From positions 1-64,000 of the forward strand of contig JAIXMR010000100.1 in the NCBI GenBank assembly GCA_025677835.1: a stretch of DNA of 64,000 bases, given 5' to 3'. The position numbers and the translations under genes are program-made. The notes under the pieces were generated by a model, which had not been told where the DNA came from, did not search any database, and saw only the letters and a list, made by a program, of their open reading frames with translations. Positions within the stretch are counted from its first letter, which is position 1; every line of letters starts with the position of its first letter. Origin of the DNA: Sporodiniella umbellata (taxonomy: Eukaryota > Mucoromycota > Mucoromycetes > Mucorales > Rhizopodaceae). Shown one piece after another: positions 35,306-47,600 of this stretch.

Positions 35306-36852
35306 ATGAAAAGAGACCTTGAGGATATTGGAGACGACCCAATACTAAAGAAATACAAAAGACAAGATATAGAAACAGCAAGCATGAGTAGTGCCTCTCC
35401 TGCTTGGTCAGCCACCTCCGCCTCACCCGCGCATCGCTCAAAGCATCAACGGACGTTTCGCGGTTGTTCGAAAATTACCGAGTACGAGTTTTTGGACAAG
35501 TTAGGGGAGGGAACGTTTGGGTAAGCAAGAAAAGAAAAAAGCGTGGGTATGAACACCGTTTGATTAGTGAAGTACACAAAGCAAGAAATAAGCGTACAGG
35601 TGACTCTGTAGCCCTGAAAAGAATTCTGATGCATAACGAAAAAGAAGGTGTAAAGTGTGAGCGATGGTGGAGGCATCTATTGAACTTTTTTTTTTTTTTT
35701 TAAGCTTAGATTCCAATCACAGCCATGCGAGAGATCAAGATTTTAAAACAACTGAGAAACAAGAATATCGTGCCTCTGGTGGACATTGCCGTAGACCGAG
35801 GTAAGCCAAGCCCAACAGGTGCCGACCTGAACTTGTTTTTGTAAAAGGAAACCCAGCAAAAAAAGAAAAGGGTTCTATCTATATGGTCTTTCCATATATG
35901 GATCACGATCTCGCCGGCTTATTAGACAATCCAAGCGTACGTCTTTCTCAACCCCAAATCAAAGCCTATTTGAAACAGTTGTTGGAGGGAACGGCCTATC
36001 TTCACCATGTAAGTCATCATCGCTCTCTTGCTTCAACTCTCACACCCTTTTTTTTTTTTTTTTTTTTTTTTTTACAGAATAAGATTCTACATAGAGACAT
36101 GAAAGGTTTGATCCTTTTGCTTACCGTGCCTTCTCATTTTTTTTTTTTTTTTTGTGTTAGCGGCGAATCTGTTGATTGATAACGAAGGTGTACTACAGAT
36201 TGCAGATTTCGGTCTGGCCAGAGGTATTGAAGGGGAAAACAAAGAATATACCAACTGTGTGGTTACCCGATGGTATAGACCCCCTGAGTTATTGTTGGGT
36301 GAAAGAAAATACACAACCGCGATCGACATCTGGGGTGTTGGGTAAGCTTTTGCGTAGTGAAGAAAACCTTTTTTTTTTTAAAAAAAAAAAAACATGCTAG
36401 TTGTGTCTTTGGTGAATTACTCAAATCGCGTCCTATCCTTCAAGGCCAAGACGATATCGATCAATTGGTCAGAATATTCAATCTCTGTGGATCGCCTAAC
36501 GAAGAAAACATGCCCCACTGGCAACAACTCCCCGATGCTGCCAAAGTCAAATTCGAACATTCCGAACGACGTATTATTGAAGAATACACCAAATTCGATC
36601 CTTTGGCCGCTGATCTGCTTGATAAACTCTTGGTTCTCGACCCTGCTAAAAGATTGACCGCGCTAGAGGCTCTCGAACATGATTACTTTTATTCTACTCC
36701 TTTACCCGCAAAACCTTCAGAGTAAGTTATCAACTCTCTCTCTCTCTCTTTTTTTTTTTTCTATCCATTCACCGTCCAATAGAATGCCTAAATACGAGTC
36801 AAGTCATGAATTCGATCGAAGAAAGAAAGCTCAAAAGCAACAACCACGCTAA
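35306..36852 (+). CDS. BUR1: CDK9/Bur1 kinase (P-TEFb catalytic subunit)
   Basis: Cyclin-dependent kinase that phosphorylates the RNA polymerase II CTD and Spt5 for productive elongation. Eight exons: 35306-35520, 35568-35649, 35710-35800, 35848-36008, 36078-36105, 36161-36341, 36401-36721 and 36783-36852, giving 382 residues. G-loop LGEGTFG 66-72; cyclin-binding helix PITAMRE 101-107 (CDK9 has PITALRE); HRD 188-190; DFG 208-210; T-loop Thr near 223 ([19 protein letters not shown]). A Ser-rich extension of about 55 residues precedes the kinase. The tail is short, unlike the long tail of yeast Bur1. Homopolymer T tracts fill introns 4 and 5. Confidence 0.94.
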
Positions 36853-36958
36853 TATTTCCACATAAAAAATCTCTCTCTCTCTCTCTCTCATACATTCACC
36901 ACTCGTATTGCTTTCAAACGTATCTCACTAAATAAATTAACCGATATGTGTGTGTATA

Positions 36959-36991
<33 letters not shown>

Positions 36992-37025
36992 GTCGATGTA
37001 TGCGTGTGGCTATTGGATTGTATAT

Positions 37026-37054
<29 letters not shown>
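36853..37054. repeat. CT, TA and T tracts between convergent genes
   Basis: Holds (CT)n at about 36871-36889, an imperfect (TA)n tract at about 36955-36990 and a T tract of about 30 bases at 37027-37056. It lies between the CDK9 and lipase stop codons. Confidence 0.8.
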
Positions 37055-37058
<4 letters not shown>

Positions 37059-40000
37059 TGGCTGATTTCTTCATCCAGCTGTTTGAAAAGGGATGAATCC
37101 GTATTTTTCGGTGTGCTTTGAGATGCAGAAAGTGAGGGTGATTTCAGTGTAGATGATGAGGTGGAATGAAAAGACCCTGTCTCCGCACGGTTTCTTTTAC
37201 GGGCAGCGTCTTGACGCATACAGTCTTGTCTGACGGCTTGAAATGCGTTCAGGTAGGTCACTACCATATGGTCTTCAAGACAAGTCTTGGAAATGTATAC
37301 TTCTTCGGATAACATAGAGGATGAAGGATGGAGTGTGAATGAGTAAGGTATCTCTTTGGGTGTGTGCAAATTCGATTCAGACGTGCTTGATACAAACGGA
37401 TTTCTTCTGGATGGTATTGGCTGTGTGGAGGACTTTTTGAGATCCTGTTTGGATTTTGACTGTCGCCGGAATTGGTAGACTTTGCCAGGAACATATAAAA
37501 GTGGGTATCTTGGTTCCTTCCCGTGATAGATCTCTTTCCTGCGGGTCTGAATGATATCAAAACATTCGCGACGTAGCTCTGCGTTCGAGTTCACCTTGCT
37601 ACTTCCGCCCAAGCCATCCACAGCAATCACAGAATCCATAATAAGCTCTTTTGCGCAGGACGCTGTGCCGTACGAGAGCCGTGCAACAAGATCGTCGTGA
37701 CATACAAAACTGTAGATATAGTCCTTGTATTTTTCGCACAGGTCGAGAGAAAGGCTTGCTACCGGTGCGTAACAAAAACACTTTACTTTGAATTCAGGAT
37801 CATCCGAAAGCTCTCGTAGTTGATCGATATAGTCTACCACCATCATGGTCACTATGGCTGCCGTGCCTGCCCCGAGGGAATGACCAGTAATCACCAGAGA
37901 AGAAACACGTCGAGTTTCTTGCCTTCCAATATATAAAAATATCTGGGGTATGATGTTGGTAAAAAACCATTGTGCGGATGCTAATAAGCCAGAGTGAACA
38001 AGACCGCCTTTCCAAGGTCTATATTCACAGACAAGATCTGTAATGCAATCGTATAGACTCTATACAATCAGAATAAGTAACCGTGTTTGACAAACAAAGA
38101 TCTATCTATCTATATACCCATGTGCCACGAATACCAAGAACGACAGCTTCATGGGCTTGGTCGTAGGAAACAAAATAGCTGGGTTGGAACACAGCCCCCT
38201 TGCGCAGTCCATACTCATAGCCCAACAGGTCCTCTTGTGGTATTCTTAGATAACGAACGATGGCTTCCTTGTTTGACTTGGTTTTCACTACATCTGTTTA
38301 TAGATAAGTAGAGTGTCTCAATGACTTATTACCTACCTTTCATGTATTTTGCATAATCCCCAAGGTACGAAATACCACGCCATCCCTAGACTATCGTGTC
38401 AATAAAGAAAAAACATAAACGATTCCCCTCCCCCTCCTTACGTAAGCAATGATAGCATGTCCCAAAAAGTAATGTGCCTCATCCAAGAATTTTAAATCTG
38501 TGATTTTTTCTGCAAGAGGCTCTCTACGAAACAAGGTTAGATTGATAACTGTATATATCATTCTTACCTTGGTATATCAGAATAAAAGTTTTGAAGCAAG
38601 GATAGAGAAGACAGTAATTGTATGATGGTGATTTTGAACCCTTGACCCTGAAAGTAATATGAGTATACACACTAAGTGAGAGGAGGGGGGAGGGGGAAAG
38701 TATATACATACAAAAGCATTAAACATCTTGACCACAGCTCGCAACAGTGTCCTGGTCTGAGGACTGACCACCAAGCCAATCATACGATCCAAACTTGGGT
38801 GAGACAAGGCCACTTCCTCAAAAGACTCATTGATCCACTTGAAAGCAAAGTTTTTATCACCAAAATTATGACTCTTGATACTGGCCGTATCTGAAACTTC
38901 AGTGTCTTCTTTTTTTTTGTTTTCGCTGTCCGTTTTAGGAAAATCGATACGGGTCTGTTGCAAGTCCAGGTTGTTATGAAACATCATGTCTACCGTGGAG
39001 TCACTCTTGGGTTGTATCTGTGATCTTTTGGACTCGATACTATCTACAAAAACAAGGTTTGGCTCTACTGCGTCGTGATACCTCGTCGTCAGTGCGCTAT
39101 AGCTCCCACTGCTAGCAGAAGATGAATCCGTGGTATAGTTTGAGTTTTGTCGTGATTTAAAAGAGAGAAGCGTTCCCATGGAAACGTTTTTGTGATTCAA
39201 ATAAAAAGGGGAAGACGAATCAATGGTGTAATGATCATCAAGCTGAAACATGTATCGCACTCTGACCTGGATAGATCCAATAAAGGGCGTCATCGAGTGT
39301 TTAGTGTGGCTAGGATGCAGCTGGTAAGGCGGTAAATCAAATATTAACTCCTCTTCCTGCTCATCCTCTCCTTGTCCAAACATCGTTTTCTTGTAATACT
39401 CTTTAAGTTTCGGCATCGACATCGTTGGCATATGTGACTTCAAAAACGTATGGGGTAGTTGAATATGCGCAGGCAAGTATCTCTTCACATGGTATTCATA
39501 CATTGGAAGGAACCTTTAGAGCATGCTGTAAGTACCACTGCCTTCCATGCTATTACTTACGTAACAAATATTTGATCCCTATTTTTCAATTGAGCAATTT
39601 TTAGTTTGGCTTTTCCAATATGCCTCATCTTTGATCTCCATTTCTTTTTTTTATCGTACAAATCAAGCTATAGAAAAAAAAAATCATGCATATTAAATGC
39701 ACCGTTTAAGTCTATGTTGTCAATCAATATATACCTCAATAGTATCAAACAACTGATTATGGTACGATATAGTAAACAGAAAACCTTCATTCCAGTTGCC
39801 ATTGGTGTGTTTTGAGCGGGACGAAAAGTATTGTTGAGAACCCATCCGTAATCTCATCACTGGCCTTGAAATCGGGACATCACTTCGAACATTAAGCAAA
39901 TCAATCTTTGTAAAAACAAAAACAAAACAAAACAAAAAAAACTAGCTAAGAACAAGGCTACTCTATTTATACGTTTTACTTGTAGTTTTCCTCGAGGCAG

Positions 40001-40138
40001 CTTGGCCGAATTGGCTTGTATCGTCTCTCTTTTGTCCCATTCTTCTTTTAAACTTTTCAAGTCTGGAAGCGAGAGTCTTCTGTGATGCGTTGTTATTTGA
40101 CCCCTATTGCTTGCCTCATCCCGACTACTTTGCAACAT
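37055..40138 (-). CDS. C2-domain class 3 lipase, diacylglycerol lipase-like
   Basis: Predicted sn-1-type diacylglycerol or triacylglycerol lipase. Nine exons on the minus strand: 40138-39980, 39905-39735, 39667-39561, 39513-38712, 38647-38568, 38523-38442, 38385-38337, 38293-38118 and 38059-37055, giving 876 residues. Residues about 54-145 form a C2 domain (IDLLNVRSDVP, KHTNGNWNEGFLFTI, LDLYDKKKKW), suggesting membrane docking. A Ser-rich linker follows. The lipase domain has VVLGIRGTW (oxyanion region), GHS603LGAG nucleophile elbow, HDD664/665 and a candidate His near 806 (LEDHMV). No four-helix membrane anchor is seen, unlike animal DAGL; the C2 domain replaces it. Substrate is inferred from family. 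Confidence 0.85.
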
Positions 40139-40386
40139 GTCTAAAAAAAAAAAAAAAAATAGAAAAGATAAACAAAAAAAAAAAAAAAAAAAAAAAGATA
40201 TCAAGGATATGTGCTAATAAATAGTAACGATAATAGCAATAATAAATTTATAAATATAAAAAAAATATACAGAAAAAAAGAACAAAGGGCGGGAATTTAC
40301 AGATTTTTAATTACTACTTTGTACAACACGTGTTTATTTTATGATTGAAATGCACAATAGGAGTGTGTTTGATTTTATTTTTACGT

Positions 40387-40617
40387 TCACCGAGTGTTGG
40401 TGATCCGATCTAAAGTATCAGCAACCCTATCGGTTGTAGTTTGTTCAAAGGCATCAAGTGAAGAAAAGAGGGCCGTAATACTTTTGGTTGGGTTTGTTTG
40501 TTCCTTCAGGGTTTTCCACCTGTCTCTAAAGACAACCATAGCTCCTTTAGTCAACCTTCCATGGATGTTTTTATCAGCACTTACTTTTACTATATCTTTC
40601 TTAAGAACATTCTTATT
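40387..40617 (-). CDS. Possible terminal exon of an unrecognised minus-strand gene
   Basis: Minus-strand frame from an acceptor-like aattgag near 40617 to TGA at 40389-40387, about 76 codons: VKVSADKNIHGRLTKG, MVVFRDRWKTLKEQ, ending DRVADTLDRITNTR. Composition is protein-like, but no upstream exon in matching phase was found beyond the adjacent A/T tract. It could be a pseudogene fragment. Family not recognised. Confidence 0.25.
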   Translation of the reverse strand, partial: NKNVLKKDIVKVSADKNIHGRLTKGAMVVFRDRWKTLKEQTNPTKSITALFSSLDAFEQTTTDRVADTLDRITNTR

Positions 40618-41255
40618 TTCTTCTCAATTGGAGCCGACACAGCTGCAAAAAAAAAAAAAAAAAAAAAAAAAAAAGGTAGACAGGTTTGGCTTGAAGCTTC
40701 TCTTGGGGCACAATTTCACAAAGCCAGAAGAGTATACACCGTGAATCTTTCCGAAAGCCGCAGTAACAAAGATCAATCACTCAGGAGTAGTTTCAGTAGA
40801 TTTCAAACTTACTTTTGGTTGGGTATTAAGTAAGTCATTCTCTACAATTATCAACTTCCTCCTTTCCACTTCCGGTGATGCTAATTTTCATCTCAAATAT
40901 ACAGCCCATGAACGTCATACGTCTTAAATAGTTTGGACAGGATTTGTTGGTTTTTTTTATTTTAGAAATCGATATTCTAATATCTTTGTTAGTAATCATA
41001 TTGTTTAAATACATCGTATCACATCAATTGTTTAATGCATTTCTATTGACTACAAATATTGTTTTATGGATAGAATGAAAAGTACATTTTGTACTTTGTA
41101 GACTAGGTACAAACAAAGCACTCTATCTAACCATTCAATAATATGTTACATACAGGCTTCGATTCAGACAATTGATAAGTCCTTGCTGTGTTAATAACGT
41201 ATTTAAAGATAGTTCAGCCATGATTTGAGATCAAAACATTCTGACGGGTTCTTAG

Positions 41256-41456
41256 GTATCAGATTTATACTCGATTCATTCATTATATAATATTTATCCG
41301 ACATCCAACCCAATTGGAGTAAGATATGCAGCGTTACGAACTATAGAAGATCTCAACATAGGATTATCCATTGTGGATGTCTTGCTTACTGGTTATATAA
41401 CCAAGCGCAGACAATTTACTCATCCTGAACGATTACCCGGTTTCTCTTTTAGAAAA
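41256..41456 (+). CDS. Possible orphan exon, unknown protein
   Basis: A 67-codon open stretch bounded by an acceptor (ttcttag) and a donor (AAA|gtatat). It includes NPIGVRYAALRTIEDLNIG, VDVLLTGYITKRRQF and THPERLPGFSFRK. It looks coding, but neighbouring exons were not found. Together with the stretch at 42256-42411 it may be the remains of a gene or mobile element. Confidence 0.25.
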
Positions 41457-41574
41457 GTATATAAAACAATCTTATTGTTATGTTGAATAAAGGACAGAAA
41501 ATTTGTTATAGTCAGCTAGTCTGATCACTCTTGTTTTAGTTTTATAATTTTTATTTTTTATTTTTCTTGATGAT

Positions 41575-41806
41575 GCGATGAACCTTCTATGGGCAAGCTT
41601 GACTTTCTTTTGATAATTTGGGAAAGTCCAAGAGCTTCATTGTTTCTTATAAGCCTTGCGCTATATTTGTTGTACAAGAGTGAGTATTTTGATTATCATT
41701 GAAGTGAGCAAGACTAAAAATAAGACCTACCTCTCTGCTTCTGCACTATTACTATCGTGTAGCAATTTTTTTTTTTTTGAGGACGCGATGAACCTTCTAT
41801 GGGCAA
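41575..41806. repeat. Direct repeat, two exact 23-base copies 209 bases apart
   Basis: Copies at 41575-41597 and 41784-41806 are identical over 23 bases (starting gcgatgaacc, ending atgggcaag). Flanks differ apart from nearby T-rich sequence and a preceding GA. In one frame both copies would encode AMNLLWA. Origin unknown. Confidence 0.85.
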
Positions 41807-42255
41807 GGCTTTTGGTTTATATACAAATCTTTGTGTGGAAGCGATAGGTATCAGTTCAAACATGCAACCCAAGATTCAGCAGTATACGTCTTAACTTGAG
41901 CTGATTCTAGATCTTGCATGGTAGCTAACTTTTGGTGTAGTATACAAAGAAAAAAGCTGAACCCAACTGTTAAGAACGGAATCCGCTATTGTTGATTTAA
42001 TGCAAGGCAAGAATACAACAGAAAAAAAGTCTTTTAAGTTGATGGTTAGTTTACGATAAAATTCAATTCTTCCAGAAATTACATGTTCCACTAATATACA
42101 TCGTTAGTATTCGCTATGACCTTGATTTGTTTTTAGAGCGATTTTTTATAGTGTGTGTTTTTTCTTTGTCTCTTTGGCCATTCAAGTCATAATCTACTAA
42201 CTAAAGCATCTGATGTTATGATCGCAAACTAAAACCTTTAAGATGTGCAATCTGA

Positions 42256-42411
42256 CTTAATCAACGCGCTAATACATCATTAGCAGACGCACAACACACT
42301 AGCAGAAGCCCAAAGTACAACCGAAGAATAGGCCTTTTCACAAAAACTGAAGAAGATTTAAACGGATTTCTTCAATTTGGCTTTACAGACTCAATTAAGG
42401 TCTTTTTGTAA
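42256..42411 (+). CDS. Possible orphan coding fragment
   Basis: A 52-codon frame between TGA and TAA reading SPKYNRRIGLFTKTEEDLNGFLQFGF. No start, domain or matching exon was found. It may be a gene remnant. Confidence 0.2.
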   Translation, partial: LNQRANTSLADAQHTSRSPKYNRRIGLFTKTEEDLNGFLQFGFTDSIKVFL

Positions 42412-43134
42412 GACAACTCTTCAAGGGGATTATACGCTTTAATCATCAAACAGCATATTCCGACTGCTCCTTTGGGATATCAATCTTTCAAATCTTTTTC
42501 AGAAACCTTTCAGATAAACATATTACAAAAGGCGTACAGTCGGTCATAGTAACCGACCTAGTATGCCGTCTCGTCAGTATTGCCTATAGTACTTGCTTGT
42601 TCAATTACTAACCCAAAAGGGGCTCATTAATAGTTTCAATGCGTCATTCGATACGCTCACTGTGTCAAAACATAATACAGCACTTGATAAACCAAAAAAA
42701 AAAAAAAACAGCTCAGTAGAGCTCTTTGTGAAACAATGCTCTGATCCCCAGCTTTAAGTTTTATACTTTGCAGAAACCTTTTTGTTTTGTTCTGAAAAAA
42801 GTCAGTTTTCTTTTCACAAATTTAGACAGCCGTTCGTTTTGAAATAAAGGCATGTGATAGCTTTACAGGAATAGAAACGATAAGGTTATCTTGGTGTTTT
42901 TGGGAAAGAGATTTGTAGTGCACATTGCAAATGTGACGCACAGCATTTTCGTCTCTTTTTAACGTTTTTTTCAAAAAGCCAAAAGACATGTTGTTTATCA
43001 TGCAGCTGACAATTTTGGATTTATTAATAAGTCGCAAGAACAACAATGTAAATCTAAAAGAGCAGGCCTATAAAAAAATGATATGAAAAGTTCATTCCAT
43101 AATTCATTCCAATACAAAAAAAAGCTTATTTTGA
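42412..43134. other. Intergenic, no gene recognised
   Basis: AT-rich 3' flank of the E2 gene. No feature beyond an A tract near 42693. Confidence 0.4.
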
Positions 43135-44002
<868 letters not shown>

Positions 44003-44602
44003 AGCTTTTAGTTGAAAAGTGAAAGGTAATTTTTGAGTATTTCAGTAGCAAAGTATTTCCAGAAAGGTTTTAGCAAGGCAAATTTTAATCGTATGTAAAT
44101 GAGAAAAGCGAATTTTTGTTTCTCTCGTAGAATTAAATATTTAACACTGAAGTATTTGATTGGTTGATAAAGTGATAATATCTCTATGGATTTCACGAAC
44201 ACGAAAGATCATACTGTTTTTCCACGAAAATGTAAGTTCTGTTGGCATCTTATAGACTTCGATTTAGCCTCATCCTTTTGGCTGTCTCAATGCTATCGCT
44301 ATATGCTCTAGAATGGTTTTGTCGTTGGCTTTTGTTTTGTTCAGAGATTAAACTAAACAATCCAACAGAAAGTAAATGATAAGTAGTAGTAAAAGCTAAA
44401 CTGTTGAGTGACGTCGTGTAATAAAACCCCGATATTTTCCTCATTTTTCGAAAATACTTTTTCTACTTTTTATTTTAACAGTAGATTGTCTAAACGATGC
44501 AACGAGACGCTTTAAAAAAAGCGTTCACTTTATAAGTATTTTCCAAAGCATTGTACTTGTAAACTAACATACCTCATTCAATTTTGCTTTGCACTTATAC
44601 AG
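44003..44602. other. Divergent promoter region, E2 and TAF2
   Basis: Upstream DNA for both genes. An ATG at 44497-44499 begins MQRDALKKAFTL, which fits the start of TAF2 (usually ...FTVSHQ) but runs into TAA before the only donor, so the real first exon is not settled. Confidence 0.45.
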
Positions 44603-47600
44603 GGCATGAACGGTTTGTTATTGAAGTAGATCCCAATTACAAGTCAATCAAAGTAAGAGTCACGATCAATAGTCAGACTTTTATTACAGAGCCTAACATT
44701 CGACCTTACTAACTATTTAAATACTTAACATTTATATCTACCTGTACACATATATCTTTTAAATACAGGGTCTTGCAGAATTGACTATACAACCTGCCCA
44801 TAGCAAATTAACGAACATAAGGGTCAATTCACGCCAATGCAGTAAGAAAGAAGTTGATGATCAAATCGAAAACTCAGCATGTTTTATATTTTACTAGAAA
44901 TCCAAAAGGCATTTGTTAACGACATTCCTGTTGAATTTACACACACTGACTCTGTTGTTGATCTCAATTTGGGTGCCAACACAACCATCGCTCATCACCA
45001 AGTATATAAAAGTAAATATTTGAATGCTTTGAGAGAGGCGGACGAAGGCGAACTTTTAATTCAACTACCTGCTGGATGTGTTCAACAAGTAAGGCTTTTT
45101 TGAACGTCTGTAGACATTAAGCAATATTTTTAGATTGGAACAAAAGTAGTTCAGAACATACCATTACAGCCCCTACTAAAAACACAACAACAGAAAGAGG
45201 ATATTGTAGAGAAACCGCCTGAATTAGAACCTGTTTTTGCCACCTTAACTGTACGTATAGAATATACACTCGAAAACCCTCGAAACGGACTTGTTTATGT
45301 ACAAAAAGACGACGAGATTGCTCCTTATGTAAGTTCAGTCTTGTTTTATGCACAAAGACTGACTGTGAATGACATAAAAAGCGATCAAATCACGTTTATA
45401 CAGTAAATCAACCAACACCGGGATCTACACGTTCCTGGCTGCCATGCATTGATAGGATGTCTGAGAGATGTACTTGGGACATGGAATTTATTGTACCCAG
45501 GAAAGAAAATAAAGCAACAATACCAGATTACGACGGCGAAGGGTCATTTGATGAGGAAAATGGGATGATGGTTGTATGTAGCGGTGACTTAATTGAACAA
45601 GTAATACACCCGGAAGACGTTACAAAAAAGATTGTTCACTATAGTCTCTCCGTACCTACTGCTGCGCCATTCATTGGCTTTGCCGTTGGACCGTTTGAAA
45701 TGATAAAACTATCTCCACAGCAACTTCAAGAAGAAGTTCTTACAGCTACTGACTTGGACGAAAATCAACAGCAGAGTTTGATGGCTGAAATAAACATGAT
45801 GTGTAACATTTATGCATTCGGTCTGCCGGGATTTGATGAGGAGCTGAATGTTACCTGTAGTTTTTTAATGCATGTAAGTGAATATTTGACGTTTTTGTGT
45901 TTGGTTCTGTTGCAAGGCAAAAAAAAAAGGGATAAAGCAAATAAACTCAAACTATTAAGGCTATGCACTTCTATACACAAGAATACGGATCGTATCCATT
46001 CTCAGACTACAAGTTGGTTTTTGTTGAAGATGCATGGACAAATATTGCTTCAAGTGCCTCCTTAGCTATATGTAGCTCTAAACTTCTTTACACATCCGAC
46101 ATTATTGACCAAATTTATCAAACAAGGCGTGAGCTGAGTCAAGAGCTTGCTAGACAGTGGTTTGGCATATATATAGTTCAAAAATCCTGGCCAGACACAT
46201 GGCTTGTGCGGGGTTTAGCAAATTATATAGGATCCCTTTTTGTCAAAAGACACTTGGGTAACAATGAGTATAGATTGCGGTTAAAAAAGGTATTTATACA
46301 TATACAACTATGTTATGCTTCATTATTCTTACGCCGCTTTCTTTCAGGATATGGAGCTTTGTTGTTTACTTGATATCAATCGGTCACCAATCTACAACTC
46401 TGCATTGCCCTACCCAATCGATCAAGAAGATCTTGATTTTATTGAGTTGAAAGCACCACTTGTTGTTTATATGCTTGACAAAAGAATGTGTAAAGGTGGA
46501 GGTACACTTGGTCTATCTAGAGTGTTACCAAAAATATTAGTATCGGCTATGAGTGGAGAGCTTTCACAAAACGCAATAAGTACACATTACTTTTTGAGGC
46601 TATGTCGAAAAGTTAGCGGGTTTGACACCAAAGTATTTGCAGAGCAATGGGTATATAGGAGTGGATGTCCTAGATTTTCTTTTTCGTTTCACTTCAATCG
46701 GAAAAAGATGGTTGTAGAAATTTTTATGCGACAGGAAAATACGAACTCACTAGTTATTGGGCCTACAGACTCATCATATGGTGTTGAATATCAAGAAATG
46801 ATGTCTCCTCTTTTTACCGGTAATCTAACTGTTCGAATTCACGAAGCAGATGGCACACCCTATGAACACATTCTTGATATTCAATCCAATAAGCAAAAGT
46901 TTGAGGTTCAATTCAACACAAAGTACAAACGTATTCGTAGAAACACAAAAAGGTTTCAGGCAAAACAAGCTGCTGCAGCTGCCGCTGTTGCCGAAGAAGA
47001 ACAAGAAAACGAAGAAGGTGGCGATCAGACTACTGTATTGGGTATTATACCAAGTTTAGGGCTAGGTATGCCTCTTTTTGAAGACCCCAGTCGCAAAAAA
47101 GAATGGAGGATTGTAGAATGGGGGCAAGACGAAGAGGATACAAGTGGTGCAGCAAGTGCCATGTTCGATTGGATTCGCTTAGATGCAGAATTTGAATGGA
47201 TATGTGTAGTAGAATTCAAGCAGCCGGATTACATGTGGGCAGCGCAATTAACTAAAGATCGGGACGTAGTTGCACAGCATGAGGCAATTGACGCGCTCAA
47301 ATACATGCCGTCCTATGCCACATCCACTAGCTTGCTACGTGCTATCATGGATCCAAAATGCTTCTATAAAATTCGTATGGAAGCGGCTTACGGGTTAGCT
47401 GCTTGTGGTATTTCCAGCTTGAACTGGGTTGGGCTGCATCAGCTTAGTAAAATGTTTCACCAAAGCTATTGCTTCCCTAGCAATGTTCGCTCTGAAAACG
47501 ATAAAAGACATGCAGATGGATTACCTCTTATACATTCCATACCCAAACCAAATAACTTTTCAAATCTATCCGATTATTTCCTTCAAAAAGCCTCTGTTGT

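Noticed and set aside
37800..38015. Minus-strand frame overlapping the lipase elbow
   Set aside because: Different frame of the same exon; the lipase frame carries GHSLGAG and is continuous.
40394..40833. Two overlapping plus-strand frames of 111-116 codons
   Set aside because: They cross a 28-A tract as poly-Lys and show no family features; the opposite strand is more protein-like at 40387-40617.
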